DNA of 64,000 nucleotides. It comes from Streptomyces sp. NBC_01016. GTDB taxonomy: Bacteria > Actinomycetota > Actinomycetes > Streptomycetales > Streptomycetaceae. Positions within the stretch are counted from its first letter, which is position 1, and every line of letters begins with the position of its first letter. The notes under the pieces were generated by a model. It worked only from the letters and a program-made list of their open reading frames with translations, was not told the origin of the DNA and made no database searches. The stretch covers positions 3,038,001 through 3,102,000 of the forward strand of contig NZ_JAPEOQ010000002.1 of assembly GCF_026341035.1 (NCBI RefSeq). Direction: 5' to 3'. A program made the translations under genes and the position numbers. Shown here in pieces: positions 56,702-64,000 of the stretch.

Positions 56702-58312
56702 CTAGGTGGTTGGAGGTGCCCCCTTCGCCAGCTGCCGCGCGATCACCCGGAGCGCCAGCACCTCGTCCGCTCCCTCGAAGATCGACAGGACGCGGGCGTC
56801 GACGAAGAGGCGGGACACCGCGTACTCCTCGGCGTAGCCATAGCCGCCGTGCAGCTGCTGGGCCTCGCGGGTGACCCATTCCGCGGCCCGGCAGGCCAGT
56901 TGTTTGACCTGGGCCGCCGGTAGGACGCCTTCGCCCGCCGTGATGGCCCGCGCCGCCGTGGCGGTGAAGGCTCGGCAGGCCGCGATGTGGGCGGCCATGC
57001 GTGCCAGCTTGGCCCGGGTGAGCTGGAAGGAGGTGAGGGGGTGGCCGAAGACGGGGCGTTGCCGTGCGTGGTCGGCAGCCAGTTCCAGGGCCGACTGCAT
57101 CACGCCGACCGCGCGGGCCGCCGTCTGTAGACGGGCGTTGGCGAAGGCCTGCATCTGTAGGTAGAAGCCCCGGCCGAGGCCCTCGTCGAGGCCGATGAGG
57201 TTGTCCGCCGGGACCCGGAACCCGTCGAAGGTGACCTCGAACGAGTGCATGCCGCGGTAGCCGAGCGTGCGGATCGCGCGGCCCGCCGCCGAGCCGCCGC
57301 CGTCCTGCGTGACCTGCCACTCGTGGCCGGGGAACGACGGCTTCTCGACGACGAACAGGGACAGGCCGCGGTGGCCCGCCGAGCGGTCCGGCTGCGTACG
57401 GGCGAGTACGAGGAGGTAATGGGCGCGCCCCGCGAAGGTGCACCACGTCTTGACTCCGTTGAGGATCCAGTCCTCGCCGTCCCGCACGGCCGTCGTGGTG
57501 ATGCCGCCGACATCCGAGCCGTGGTTCGGTTCCGTGACCGCGACACCGCACAGCCGCTCACCGGTCGCGATGAGTGGCAGCCACCGTCGGCGCTGCTCCT
57601 CCGTGCCGCCGCGCGCGATCGCCGTGCCGATGATCTCGGGCCGGGTGATCAGCGAGCCCGCGGCGCCGAGCGAGGCCCGCGACAGCTCCTCCGTCACCAC
57701 GACCATGCTGAGCAGCTCGTCCGCGCCGCCCTCGGCGAAGCCGCCGTACTCGGCGGGGATCGAAAGGCCGAAGCAGCCCATCTCGGAGAGGCCGTCGACG
57801 ATCTCGTCCGGGATGTCCTCGTCGCCCGCGTGGATGGCGTCGGCGACCGGCTTCACCTTCGCCTCGGCGAAGTCGCGGAACGTGGAGCGCACCAGCTGAA
57901 GCTCGTCGGAGAGGTGGCGCGGGGCCGCCTCGCCACCGGCAGCGAGGACGCGTTCGGCGACGGTGTCCAGGAACGCGGGCGCGCGCCCGGCCGCGATGTG
58001 CTCGGCGCCCGCGTCGAGCGCCGTCGTCCCGTCCAGGCCCCACAGGGCTTCGCGGCCTGCCGTCCGGCCCGCCAGATCGGCTGCCGTGTCGGCGGCGAAG
58101 AGCAGCGCCAGATCCGCCTCGACCGCGCTGTGCGCGCCCAGGTCGAGGAGGTGGCGGGCGGCGGCGACCGCCGAGGACACCGAGGCGATGTCGTACGGGA
58201 CGGTCTGGTCCTCGTCCGTCGCGGGGGCCGCGGCGAGGCGTGCGGAGGCCTTGGCGACGACCTCCTCCAGTGCCTCGACCAGCTCCGTCGCGCGCACAAG
58301 TGCAGTGGTCAC
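56702..58312 (-). CDS. Acyl-CoA dehydrogenase with long N-terminal extension
   Basis: 536 residues from a GTG overlapping the thiolase stop (GTGA). The acyl-CoA dehydrogenase core starts near residue 150: FAEAKVKPVADAIHAGDEDIPDEI, YGGFAEGGADELLSMVVVTEELSR, CGVAVTEPNHGSDVGGITTTAV and GYAEEYAVSRLFVDARVLSIFEGADEVLALRVIARQL, with the catalytic Glu in IFEGADE. The first 140 residues are an extra helical domain (LVEALEEVVAKASARLAAAP ... EADLALLFAADTAADLAG). It ends a run of acyl-CoA genes; the FAD dehydrogenase step is expected to introduce a 2,3-double bond into an unusual acyl-CoA. Confidence 0.87.
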   Translation of the reverse strand: MTTALVRATELVEALEEVVAKASARLAAAPATDEDQTVPYDIASVSSAVAAARHLLDLGAHSAVEADLALLFAADTAADLAGRTAGREALWGLDGTTALDAGAEHIAAGRAPAFLDTVAERVLAAGGEAAPRHLSDELQLVRSTFRDFAEAKVKPVADAIHAGDEDIPDEIVDGLSEMGCFGLSIPAEYGGFAEGGADELLSMVVVTEELSRASLGAAGSLITRPEIIGTAIARGGTEEQRRRWLPLIATGERLCGVAVTEPNHGSDVGGITTTAVRDGEDWILNGVKTWCTFAGRAHYLLVLARTQPDRSAGHRGLSLFVVEKPSFPGHEWQVTQDGGGSAAGRAIRTLGYRGMHSFEVTFDGFRVPADNLIGLDEGLGRGFYLQMQAFANARLQTAARAVGVMQSALELAADHARQRPVFGHPLTSFQLTRAKLARMAAHIAACRAFTATAARAITAGEGVLPAAQVKQLACRAAEWVTREAQQLHGGYGYAEEYAVSRLFVDARVLSIFEGADEVLALRVIARQLAKGAPPTT

Positions 58313-59532
58313 GACGTCACCCGCTCGAAGACCGCCGCCAGGCCCTGGCCGCCGCCGATGCACATGGTCTCGAGGCCGTACCGGGCCTCGCGGCGGTGGA
58401 GTTCGCGGGAGAGGGTGGCGAGCATGCGGACTCCGGTGGCGCCGACGGGATGGCCGAGCGAGATGCCGGAGCCGTGCACGTTGGTGCGCTCCAGGTCCTT
58501 CTCGCCGAACTCCCACTCGCGCATCACGGCGAGCGCCTGCGCGGCGAAGGCCTCGTTGAGCTCGACGAGGTCGATGTCGGCCAGGGTGAGCCCGGCCCGG
58601 TCGAGGGCGACCGCGCTCGCCGGAACGGGACCGATGCCCATCGTCTTCGGCGGCACCCCAGCCACGCCCCAGGAGACGAGACGTACGAGCGGCCGCAGGC
58701 CCAACTGCTCCGCGCGCTCGGGGGTGGTGACGACACACATCGCGGCCGCGTCGTTCTGCCCGCTCGCGTTGCCCGCGGTGACCGTGGCCTCCGGGTCGGA
58801 GTGGCGCAGGATCGGCTTGAGGCGGCCGAGGGACTCCAACGACGTGTCGGCGCGCGGGTGTTCGTCGGTGTCGATGACGGTGCCCTCGTCGGTGGGGCGA
58901 CGTCCGGGGACCGTCACGGGCACGATCTCCTCGGCGAGGACGCCGTCCGACTGCGCCCGCACGGCGCGCTGGTGGGAGGCGAGGGCGAGACGGTCCTGCT
59001 CCTCGCGGCCGATGGCGTACTCGCGGCGCAGGTTCTCCGCCGTCTCCAACATGCCGCCGGGTACCGGGTAGTGGCGGCCTCCGGCGGTGGAGCGGGCGCG
59101 CGCGAGGCCGTCGTGCAGCTGGATGGCGGCGCCCTTCGCGCCCCAGCGCATGTCGGTCGAGTAGAACGCGGCGTTGCTCATGGACTCCGTGCCGCCCGCC
59201 ACGACGACGTCGTGCGCGCCGGTCTGCACCTGCTGAGCGGCGTAGAGGACGGCCTGCAGCCCCGAGCCGCAGCGGCGGTCGAGATGGAGGCCGGGCACGG
59301 TGACGGGCAGGCCCGCGTCCAGGGCGACGACGCGGCCGATCGCGGGCGCCTCGCTGTTGCCGTTGCAGTGGCCGAGGATGACGTCCTCGATGGCCTCGGG
59401 GTTGAGGCCCGTGCGTTCGAGGAGGCCCTTGAGGGCGGCGACGCCGAGGTCGACGGCGGTCAGCGACTTGAACATGCCGCCGTAGCGGCCGATGGGTGTG
59501 CGGACGGGTTCGCAGACGACGGCTTCACGCAT
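58309..59532 (-). CDS. Acetyl-CoA acyltransferase (thiolase)
   Basis: 407 residues from an ATG with AGGAG upstream. Motifs: nucleophile Cys in LDRRCGSGLQAVLYAAQQV, GGTESMSN, IDLVELNEAFAAQALAV, GSGISLGHPVGATGVRM and ETMCIGGGQGLAAVFE with the second Cys. It cleaves a 3-ketoacyl-CoA with CoA to shorten the chain. It is between an SDR and an acyl-CoA dehydrogenase, as expected for a beta-oxidation run. Confidence 0.93.
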   Translation of the reverse strand: MREAVVCEPVRTPIGRYGGMFKSLTAVDLGVAALKGLLERTGLNPEAIEDVILGHCNGNSEAPAIGRVVALDAGLPVTVPGLHLDRRCGSGLQAVLYAAQQVQTGAHDVVVAGGTESMSNAAFYSTDMRWGAKGAAIQLHDGLARARSTAGGRHYPVPGGMLETAENLRREYAIGREEQDRLALASHQRAVRAQSDGVLAEEIVPVTVPGRRPTDEGTVIDTDEHPRADTSLESLGRLKPILRHSDPEATVTAGNASGQNDAAAMCVVTTPERAEQLGLRPLVRLVSWGVAGVPPKTMGIGPVPASAVALDRAGLTLADIDLVELNEAFAAQALAVMREWEFGEKDLERTNVHGSGISLGHPVGATGVRMLATLSRELHRREARYGLETMCIGGGQGLAAVFERVTS

Positions 59533-59605
59533 GGGGTGCTCCTGACGGGGTGCGGGTGCGGGTGTACGGCCGATGGCCGGCTGAGCTCGCAAACGAGGCC
59601 CGGCT

Positions 59606-59650
59606 CACATGTACGAACTCACAAGTACCAACTCACGAGTACCAACTCAC
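59606..59650. repeat. Short tandem repeat GTACcAACTCAC upstream of thiolase
   Basis: Three degenerate copies of about 14-15 bases with GTAC(G/C)AACTCAC occur in tandem just 3' of the SDR stop, overlapping its last codons. This looks like a minisatellite; no coding meaning. Confidence 0.6.
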
Positions 59651-60396
59651 ATGAACCGCCCACCCGTTACCTCCAGCACGGTTCCGGTCATGTACGAGGA
59701 CAGGTCCGAGGCCAGGAACAGCGCGACGGAGGCGACCTCCTCCACCTCGCCCGCGCGCCGCATCGGGATCTCGGCCATCTTCTGGTCCCACGCCTTCTCC
59801 GGCATCGCCTCGGTCATGGCGCTGCGGATCAGACCGGGCTGGACGGCGTTGACGCGCACACCATGGTGGGCCATCTCCTTGGCGGCGGCCTTCGACAGGC
59901 CGATGATTCCGGCCTTGGCGGCGGAGTAGTTGGTCTGCCCGACCATGCCGACCTTGCCGGACAGCGAGGAGATGTTGACGATCGCGCCGCGCTTCTGCTC
60001 ACGCATCACGGCGGCGGCCTTGCGGGTGCCGTTCCAGGTGCCCTTGAGGTGGACGTCGATGACCTGGTCGAACTGGTCCTCGGTCATGGTGCGCATGGTG
60101 GCATCGCGGGTGATGCCGGCGTTGTTGACCATGACGTCGAGGGAGCCGAAGGTGTCGATCGCGGCCCGGATCAGGGCGTCCACCTGGGCGGCCTCGGTGA
60201 TGTCGCAGCGTACGGCGTGTGCGACGGAGGGCCCGCCGAGTTCCTTGGCCGCGGCCTCCGCTGCCTCCAGGTTGAGGTCCCCGAGCACGACCTTCGCGCC
60301 CTCGCGGACGTAGGCCCTGGCGATGGCGAGCCCGATGCCCTGGGCGCCGCCCGTGATGACTGCGGTCTTGTCGGCCAGAAGTGCCGTGGCTGCCAT
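59647..60396 (-). CDS. Short-chain dehydrogenase, 3-hydroxyacyl-CoA/FabG type
   Basis: 249 residues. Motifs: cofactor loop TGGAQGIGLAIARAY, NNAG in MVNNAGITRDATM, catalytic Ser in NISSLSGKVGMVGQTNYSAAK (with Tyr and Lys in YSAAK), and C-terminal VLEVTGGRFM. Likely oxidises a 3-hydroxyacyl-CoA (or reduces a ketoacyl). It lies between the CoA-transferase and thiolase genes, separated by an 8-base gap from the former. Confidence 0.91.
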   Translation of the reverse strand: MAATALLADKTAVITGGAQGIGLAIARAYVREGAKVVLGDLNLEAAEAAAKELGGPSVAHAVRCDITEAAQVDALIRAAIDTFGSLDVMVNNAGITRDATMRTMTEDQFDQVIDVHLKGTWNGTRKAAAVMREQKRGAIVNISSLSGKVGMVGQTNYSAAKAGIIGLSKAAAKEMAHHGVRVNAVQPGLIRSAMTEAMPEKAWDQKMAEIPMRRAGEVEEVASVALFLASDLSSYMTGTVLEVTGGRFM

Positions 60397-60404
60397 GAGT
60401 GTCT

Positions 60405-61673
60405 TCAGCTCCCTGTGGTCGTGGTGAACGGGTGCGCGGCCCGGCGGGGACGGATGACGCCCGCCTCGCCGAGTTTCTCCAATTCGGCCTCGCTGAGCCC
60501 CAGTTCAGTGCGGAGTACGTCGTCGGTGTGCTGGCCGACCGTGGGCGAGGGTTCGGGCGTGGACTGGGTGTCGTCCATGACGACGGGGGAGCCGGGTGCC
60601 CAGTGCGCGGGGATGCCGTCCTGGCCGACGCGGGCCATCAGCGGGTTCTCGCGCAGCAGTTGGGCGCCGTCGGCGGCGAGGTCGGTGAAGCTGCGGTAGG
60701 TGGACCACAGCACGCGGGTGCGGGCGAGCGCCTCCTGGGCCTCGGCGAGGGTGTGTGCCGCGAACCAGTCGGCGAGCAGCTCGCCGAGGACCTTGCGGTG
60801 GGTGTAGCGCTCGAACTCGTCGGAGAGATCGGCGCCGAGTGCACGGCCGACGGCGTCGACCGCGTCGGTGAGACCGGTGGCGCCCAACAGGCCCTGCCAG
60901 TGACGGGTGGTGAGGGCGACGACCATGAGGCGGCCGCCGTCGGCGGTGGCGAAGTCGCGGCCGAAGGTGCCGTAGACGTAGTTCCCGGCGCGGACGCGCG
61001 GTGTGCGGTCGAGCTGGGCCTCGGCGAGGTAACCGAGGTTGCCCGCTGTCGCCAAAGCCACGTCCTCCAGGGCGACGCGGACCTGCTGGCCCTCGCCGGT
61101 GCGCAGCCGATGGCGTTCGGCGGCGAGCAGACCGACGGCGAGATAGAGACCGGCGGCCACATCCCAGGCGGGCATCAGGTGGTTGACCGGATCTGGCGTG
61201 CCCTCAGGGCCGGTGAGCTGGGGAAAGCCTGTGGCGGCCTGCACGGTGTAGTCGACGGCGGCCGAGCCGTCCCGACGTCCGGTGAGCAGCACGTGGATCA
61301 GATCGGGGCGGCGGGCGGCCAGAGCCTCGTACGAAAGGTCCTGATAACGCTCGGAGTTGGCGATCACGATGCCGCCGCCCGGGCCGCCCCCGGTGGCCAG
61401 ACCGGCGACGATCTCACGCCCCTCCTCGCTGCGCAGGTCGACCTCAACGGCCCGCTTGCCCTTGTTCAGGCCGGACCAGTACAGGCTCGTACCGCTGTCG
61501 GCGAGCGGGTGCCGGGTGCGGTCCGGCGCGCCGTTGAGCGGCTCGACGCGGATGACGTCGGCGCCCAGCTGGGCCAGCGTCATCCCGCCGAGCGGGCTGG
61601 CCACGTAGCTGGAGAGCTCGACGATCCGCATGCCCTCAAGGGGACGGGAGCGTGACGCCACGGGGTGAGGCAT
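60405..61673 (-). CDS. CaiB/BaiF-type family III CoA-transferase
   Basis: 422 residues from the ATG at 61673 with GAGGAG upstream. Family signatures: RPLEGMRIVELSSYVASPLGGMTLAQLGADVIRVE, LNKGKRAVEVDL, and the catalytic Asp in MPAWDVAAGLYLAVGLLAAERH. It transfers CoA from an acyl-CoA donor to activate a carboxylic acid substrate, or forms a cyclic or aromatic acyl-CoA. As first activation step in this run it points to an exogenous acid substrate, rather than plain fatty acid oxidation, which would use a ligase; a ligase fragment also lies at the end of the window. Confidence 0.9.
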   Translation of the reverse strand: MPHPVASRSRPLEGMRIVELSSYVASPLGGMTLAQLGADVIRVEPLNGAPDRTRHPLADSGTSLYWSGLNKGKRAVEVDLRSEEGREIVAGLATGGGPGGGIVIANSERYQDLSYEALAARRPDLIHVLLTGRRDGSAAVDYTVQAATGFPQLTGPEGTPDPVNHLMPAWDVAAGLYLAVGLLAAERHRLRTGEGQQVRVALEDVALATAGNLGYLAEAQLDRTPRVRAGNYVYGTFGRDFATADGGRLMVVALTTRHWQGLLGATGLTDAVDAVGRALGADLSDEFERYTHRKVLGELLADWFAAHTLAEAQEALARTRVLWSTYRSFTDLAADGAQLLRENPLMARVGQDGIPAHWAPGSPVVMDDTQSTPEPSPTVGQHTDDVLRTELGLSEAELEKLGEAGVIRPRRAAHPFTTTTGS

Positions 61674-61689
61674 GCGTTCTCCTCTCATT

Positions 61690-61765
61690 CCTTATGCCCG
61701 TACGGGTACGGGCTTTCCTTACGCATACGGGACGCATACGGGACACATACGGGTACGCGTACGGG
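61690..61765. repeat. Tandem repeat ACGCATACGGG region between CoA-transferase and hydratase
   Basis: Six or so near-copies of an 11-base unit with TACGGG occur in the 106-base gap. The GTACGGGTACGG and ACGCATACGGG units overlap. It holds no gene. Confidence 0.65.
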
Positions 61766-61779
61766 TGCGGGCTGCCGAC

Positions 61780-62550
61780 TCAGGCCGGGAAGACCGGGCG
61801 GCGGCGTTCCAGGAACGCGGCCCGGCCCTCCACGAAGCCCTGGCCGCCGAGCAGTTCGACCTGCGCCGCCGCCTCCGCGTCGAGGACCGCGTCCAGGTCC
61901 TGTGCCTCCTGGGCGAAGATCCGCTTGGTGGCGTCGACCATGGAGGGCGACGCGGCGGCGAGCCGCTCGGCCCGCTCCCGCGCCCGTGCGGCCACCTTCT
62001 CGCTCTCGGTGATCTCGCTGACCAGGCCGATCCGCTGGGCCTCGGTGGCGTCCAAGTCCTCGGCGAACAGGATGAGTTCCTTGGCGCGGGCCGGTCCGAC
62101 GCGCTGGGCGAGGCTCCAGCTGAGTCCGGAGTCCGCGGTGAGCCCGATCTTGGCGAAGGAGGCCGCGAACCGGGCGTCGTCGGCGGCCACGACGTAGTCG
62201 CAGGCCGCGGCGAGCCCGAGGCCCAGGCCGTACGCCCCTCCGCGCACCGCGGCGACCACCGGCTTCGCCGAGCACGCCAGTGCCCGGGCCACGTCATTGA
62301 CGACGGCGAGGCGCTCGCGGGCGACGCTCGGGTCCTGCGCCATCGAGCGGATGTCACCGCCCGCACAGAACACCTCGCCCGCACCGGTCAGCACGATCGC
62401 CCGGCACTCCGGATCCTGCCCGGACTCCCGCAGCGCGGCGAGGAGTTCGCGCCGGTCGGCGAGGTCGAGGGCGTTGCGCCGGGCGGGCCGGTTCAGGGTG
62501 AGGGTGTGGACCGGGCCCTCGCACCGCACGTCCACGGCGGGTTCGATCAT
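61780..62550 (-). CDS. Enoyl-CoA hydratase/isomerase
   Basis: 256 residues from the ATG overlapping the dehydrogenase stop (ATGA). Crotonase-fold motifs: HTLTLNRPARRNALDL, VFCAGGDIRSMA (oxyanion-loop), and GGAYGLGLGLAAACDYVVAADDARFAASFAKIGLTADSGLSWSL. The catalytic Glu positions are partly replaced (Ser/Asp in GLTADSG), as in many crotonase-fold isomerases, so hydratase versus isomerase activity is open. Downstream partner of the dehydrogenase. Confidence 0.9.
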   Translation of the reverse strand: MIEPAVDVRCEGPVHTLTLNRPARRNALDLADRRELLAALRESGQDPECRAIVLTGAGEVFCAGGDIRSMAQDPSVARERLAVVNDVARALACSAKPVVAAVRGGAYGLGLGLAAACDYVVAADDARFAASFAKIGLTADSGLSWSLAQRVGPARAKELILFAEDLDATEAQRIGLVSEITESEKVAARARERAERLAAASPSMVDATKRIFAQEAQDLDAVLDAEAAAQVELLGGQGFVEGRAAFLERRRPVFPA

Positions 62551-63692
62551 GACCGGGCCTGCCGCAGCAGCTGCTTGGCGATGATGACCTTCTGGATCTC
62601 GCTGGTGCCTTCGTAGATGCGGAAGAGCCGGGCGTCGCGGAAGCAGCGCTCGACGACCGTGCCGCGCATGTAGCCCATGCCGCCGTGGATCTGTACGGCC
62701 AGGTCGGCGGCCTTGGAGACCATCTCGGAGCAGAACAGCTTGGCGGCCGAAGGACGGATCCTGCGGTCCTCGCCGGAGTCGTACTTCTCGGCGGCGTCCA
62801 GGACCATGGCCCGGCCCGCGAGCACACCCGTCTGGATCTCGGCGAGCATGCCCTGGACGAGCTGGAACTCGCCGATGGGGCGGCCGCCCTGCTTGCTGGT
62901 CGCCGCGTGGGCGACGGACTCCTCCAGGACCCGCTCGGCCATGCCGACACACAGCGCCGCGATGTGCACACGCCCGCGTACGAGGGACTGCATGGCCGTG
63001 CCGAAGCCCGCGCCCTCCTCGCCGCCGACGAGCGCGCCCTTGTCGACCCGTACGTCGTCGAAGAACACCTCGGCGGTCCAGGCGCCCGCCTGCCCGGTCT
63101 TGGCGTCCTTCGGGCCGACCGTGACGCCCGGAAGACCCGCCTCGACGAGGAACACGGAGATGCCCTTCGTCCCGGTCGCCTCCTCGCCGGTGCGGGCGAA
63201 GACGACGAACAGGTCGGCGAGCGGCGCGTTGGTGATGAACCGCTTGCTTCCGTTGATGACGTATCCGTCGCCCGCCCGGACGGCGCGCGTGGTCAGGCCC
63301 GACGGGTCGGAGCCCGCCTCCGCCTCGGTCAGCGCGAACGACGCGACGGCGCCCTCGGCGAGCCGGGGCAGCCAGTGCTTCTTCTGCTCCTCGGTGCCCG
63401 CGTTGTCGAGGACCTTGCCGGCGATGCCGTTGTTGGTGCCGAACATCGAGCGGAACGCGGGCGTCGTGTACCCGAACTCGAAGGCGAGTCGGACGTCTTC
63501 GGACAGGCTCGCCCCGAGCCCCCCGTACGCCTCCGGCAGCGTGTACCCGAACAGGCCCATCTCGACGGCCTTGCGGCGGACGTCCTCCGGGATGGCGTCC
63601 GTCTCCTCGATCTCGTCCTCGCGCGGGACCACGTCCTCCCGCACGAGGGTGTGGACGGCGGCGACGACCGCCTCGAACTCCTCGGCTTCCAT
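62547..63692 (-). CDS. Acyl-CoA dehydrogenase (short form)
   Basis: 381 residues, the normal family length. Motifs: DAIPEDVRRKAVEMGLFGYTLPEAYGGLG, SFALTEAEAGSDPSGLTTRAV, FRDARLFRIYEGTSEIQKVIIAKQLL with the catalytic Glu in YEGT. It oxidises an acyl-CoA to the 2,3-enoyl-CoA, passing electrons to ETF. Its stop overlaps the hydratase start. Two distinct dehydrogenases in one run suggests a branched or multi-step acyl chain. Confidence 0.93.
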   Translation of the reverse strand: MEAEEFEAVVAAVHTLVREDVVPREDEIEETDAIPEDVRRKAVEMGLFGYTLPEAYGGLGASLSEDVRLAFEFGYTTPAFRSMFGTNNGIAGKVLDNAGTEEQKKHWLPRLAEGAVASFALTEAEAGSDPSGLTTRAVRAGDGYVINGSKRFITNAPLADLFVVFARTGEEATGTKGISVFLVEAGLPGVTVGPKDAKTGQAGAWTAEVFFDDVRVDKGALVGGEEGAGFGTAMQSLVRGRVHIAALCVGMAERVLEESVAHAATSKQGGRPIGEFQLVQGMLAEIQTGVLAGRAMVLDAAEKYDSGEDRRIRPSAAKLFCSEMVSKAADLAVQIHGGMGYMRGTVVERCFRDARLFRIYEGTSEIQKVIIAKQLLRQARS

Positions 63693-63715
63693 CGTGAATC
63701 TCCTTTCCAGGTACG

Positions 63716-64000
63716 TCAGTTGACAGGGGCGCGGGTTGAGTTGGTAGGGGCGAGGTGTGAATTGACTGGGTCGCGGTGCGAGTTGGCCGGGGTGAGGTGC
63801 GCCAGCGCGTCCACCGCCGCCGCGCCCTCGCCCACCGCGGCAAGGAGCAGCGGGTTGACGTCCAGCTCCGCGAGCTCGTCCGCGAGGTCGGCGGCCAGCC
63901 AGGACAGCCGCGCGATGGTGTCGGCGGCGGCCTCGACGTCGCGGGCGGGCTTGCCGCGCACCTCGCCGAACAGACGGCTGCCGCGCAGGGACAGCAGCAG
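63716..64000 (-). CDS. Acetate-CoA ligase (ADP-forming)-like protein, C-terminal part
   Basis: The frame runs off the right edge (start outside); 94 residues are seen. LLLSLRGSRLFGEVRGKPARDVEAAADTIARLSWLAADLADELAELDVNPLLLA is the ATP-grasp C-terminal region of ADP-forming acyl-CoA synthetases, whose ending carries R-G-x-P-x-x-D and ELDxNPL. The last 25 residues are a repeat tail (three copies of a 7-residue NSHxxPT-type unit), not part of the family. It would activate a carboxylic acid feeding the downstream acyl-CoA genes. Confidence 0.7.
   Translation of the reverse strand: MLLSLRGSRLFGEVRGKPARDVEAAADTIARLSWLAADLADELAELDVNPLLLAAVGEGAAAVDALAHLTPANSHRDPVNSHLAPTNSTRAPVN
63718..63790 (-). repeat. 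21-bp repeat encoding the synthetase tail
   Basis: Three imperfect 21-base units give NSHRDPV, NSHLAPT and NSTRAPV at the end of the ligase-like frame. The tail was probably created by repeat expansion into the gene end. Confidence 0.6.

Overview
The window is about 64 kb of high-GC actinomycete DNA, almost certainly a Streptomyces chromosome. The evidence is strongly GC-biased third codon positions, frequent GTG starts, tight ATGA/GTGA gene overlaps, hairpin terminators without U-tracts, one TTA (bldA-type) codon in a lipoprotein gene, and two short Arg/Cys leader peptides of the kind found upstream of actinomycete sulfur genes. There are about 58 protein genes or gene fragments. I see no tRNA, rRNA, CRISPR array, insertion sequence or prophage. 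The content is catabolic and accessory, not core housekeeping.

Layout. 0-4.5 kb: tail of an imine-reductase-like oxidoreductase, an epoxide-hydrolase-like enzyme divergent from an HxlR regulator, a quinone oxidoreductase, a second alpha/beta hydrolase and a PNPOx-fold protein. 4.6-12.9 kb: exported and envelope proteins (TTA-containing thioredoxin-fold lipoprotein, ECF sigma factor with a membrane partner, a two-repeat Cys lipoprotein, a large subtilase, a membrane-anchored propeller). 13.0-18.7 kb: VTC-domain polyphosphate polymerase, DUF4956 membrane protein, CotH kinase, terminator, then an OmpR/histidine-kinase pair. 18.9-25.5 kb: DUF3311/SSS symporter/histidine-ammonia-lyase-like enzyme, then a PDR-type reductase, a CYP199-like P450 and an IclR regulator. 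25.6-31.0 kb: DUF4267 protein behind two palindromes, NhaC antiporter, P1 peptidase, GntR regulator and asparaginase around four TGTCGACA sites. 31.1-33.3 kb: a three-gene WXG100/type VII-like cassette. 33.2-36.7 kb: TetR, CYP105-like P450, 3Fe-4S ferredoxin and ferredoxin reductase. 36.8-45 kb: aldehyde dehydrogenase, FMN 2-hydroxyacid oxidase, glutamate-synthase-like protein, GH3 glycosidase, TetR/cupin pair and an oxidoreductase fragment. 45.8-52.2 kb: FAD monooxygenase, then two Cys leader peptides, a Tat-exported sulfite-oxidase-family protein, and an FMN reductase/SfnB-like/LLM flavin operon for organosulfur use. 52.2-55.5 kb: LacI-controlled ThuA/Gfo operon whose ABC transporter is reduced to a small in-frame fusion. 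55.5-64 kb: second sulfite-oxidase-family protein and a seven-gene acyl-CoA catabolic run.

Most notable: (1) the lyase/CYP199-like P450/PDR reductase/symporter/IclR neighbourhood, which could form an uncharacterised route taking an amino acid through an arylacrylate to an oxidised or demethylated product; (2) the VTC-DUF4956-CotH-two-component locus, a candidate surface phosphorylation or polyphosphate system; (3) paired Cys leader peptides flanking a sulfite-oxidase gene and an organosulfur operon; (4) a LacI sugar operon that lost its transporter; and (5) several clear palindromic operator sets that can be paired with neighbouring regulators.
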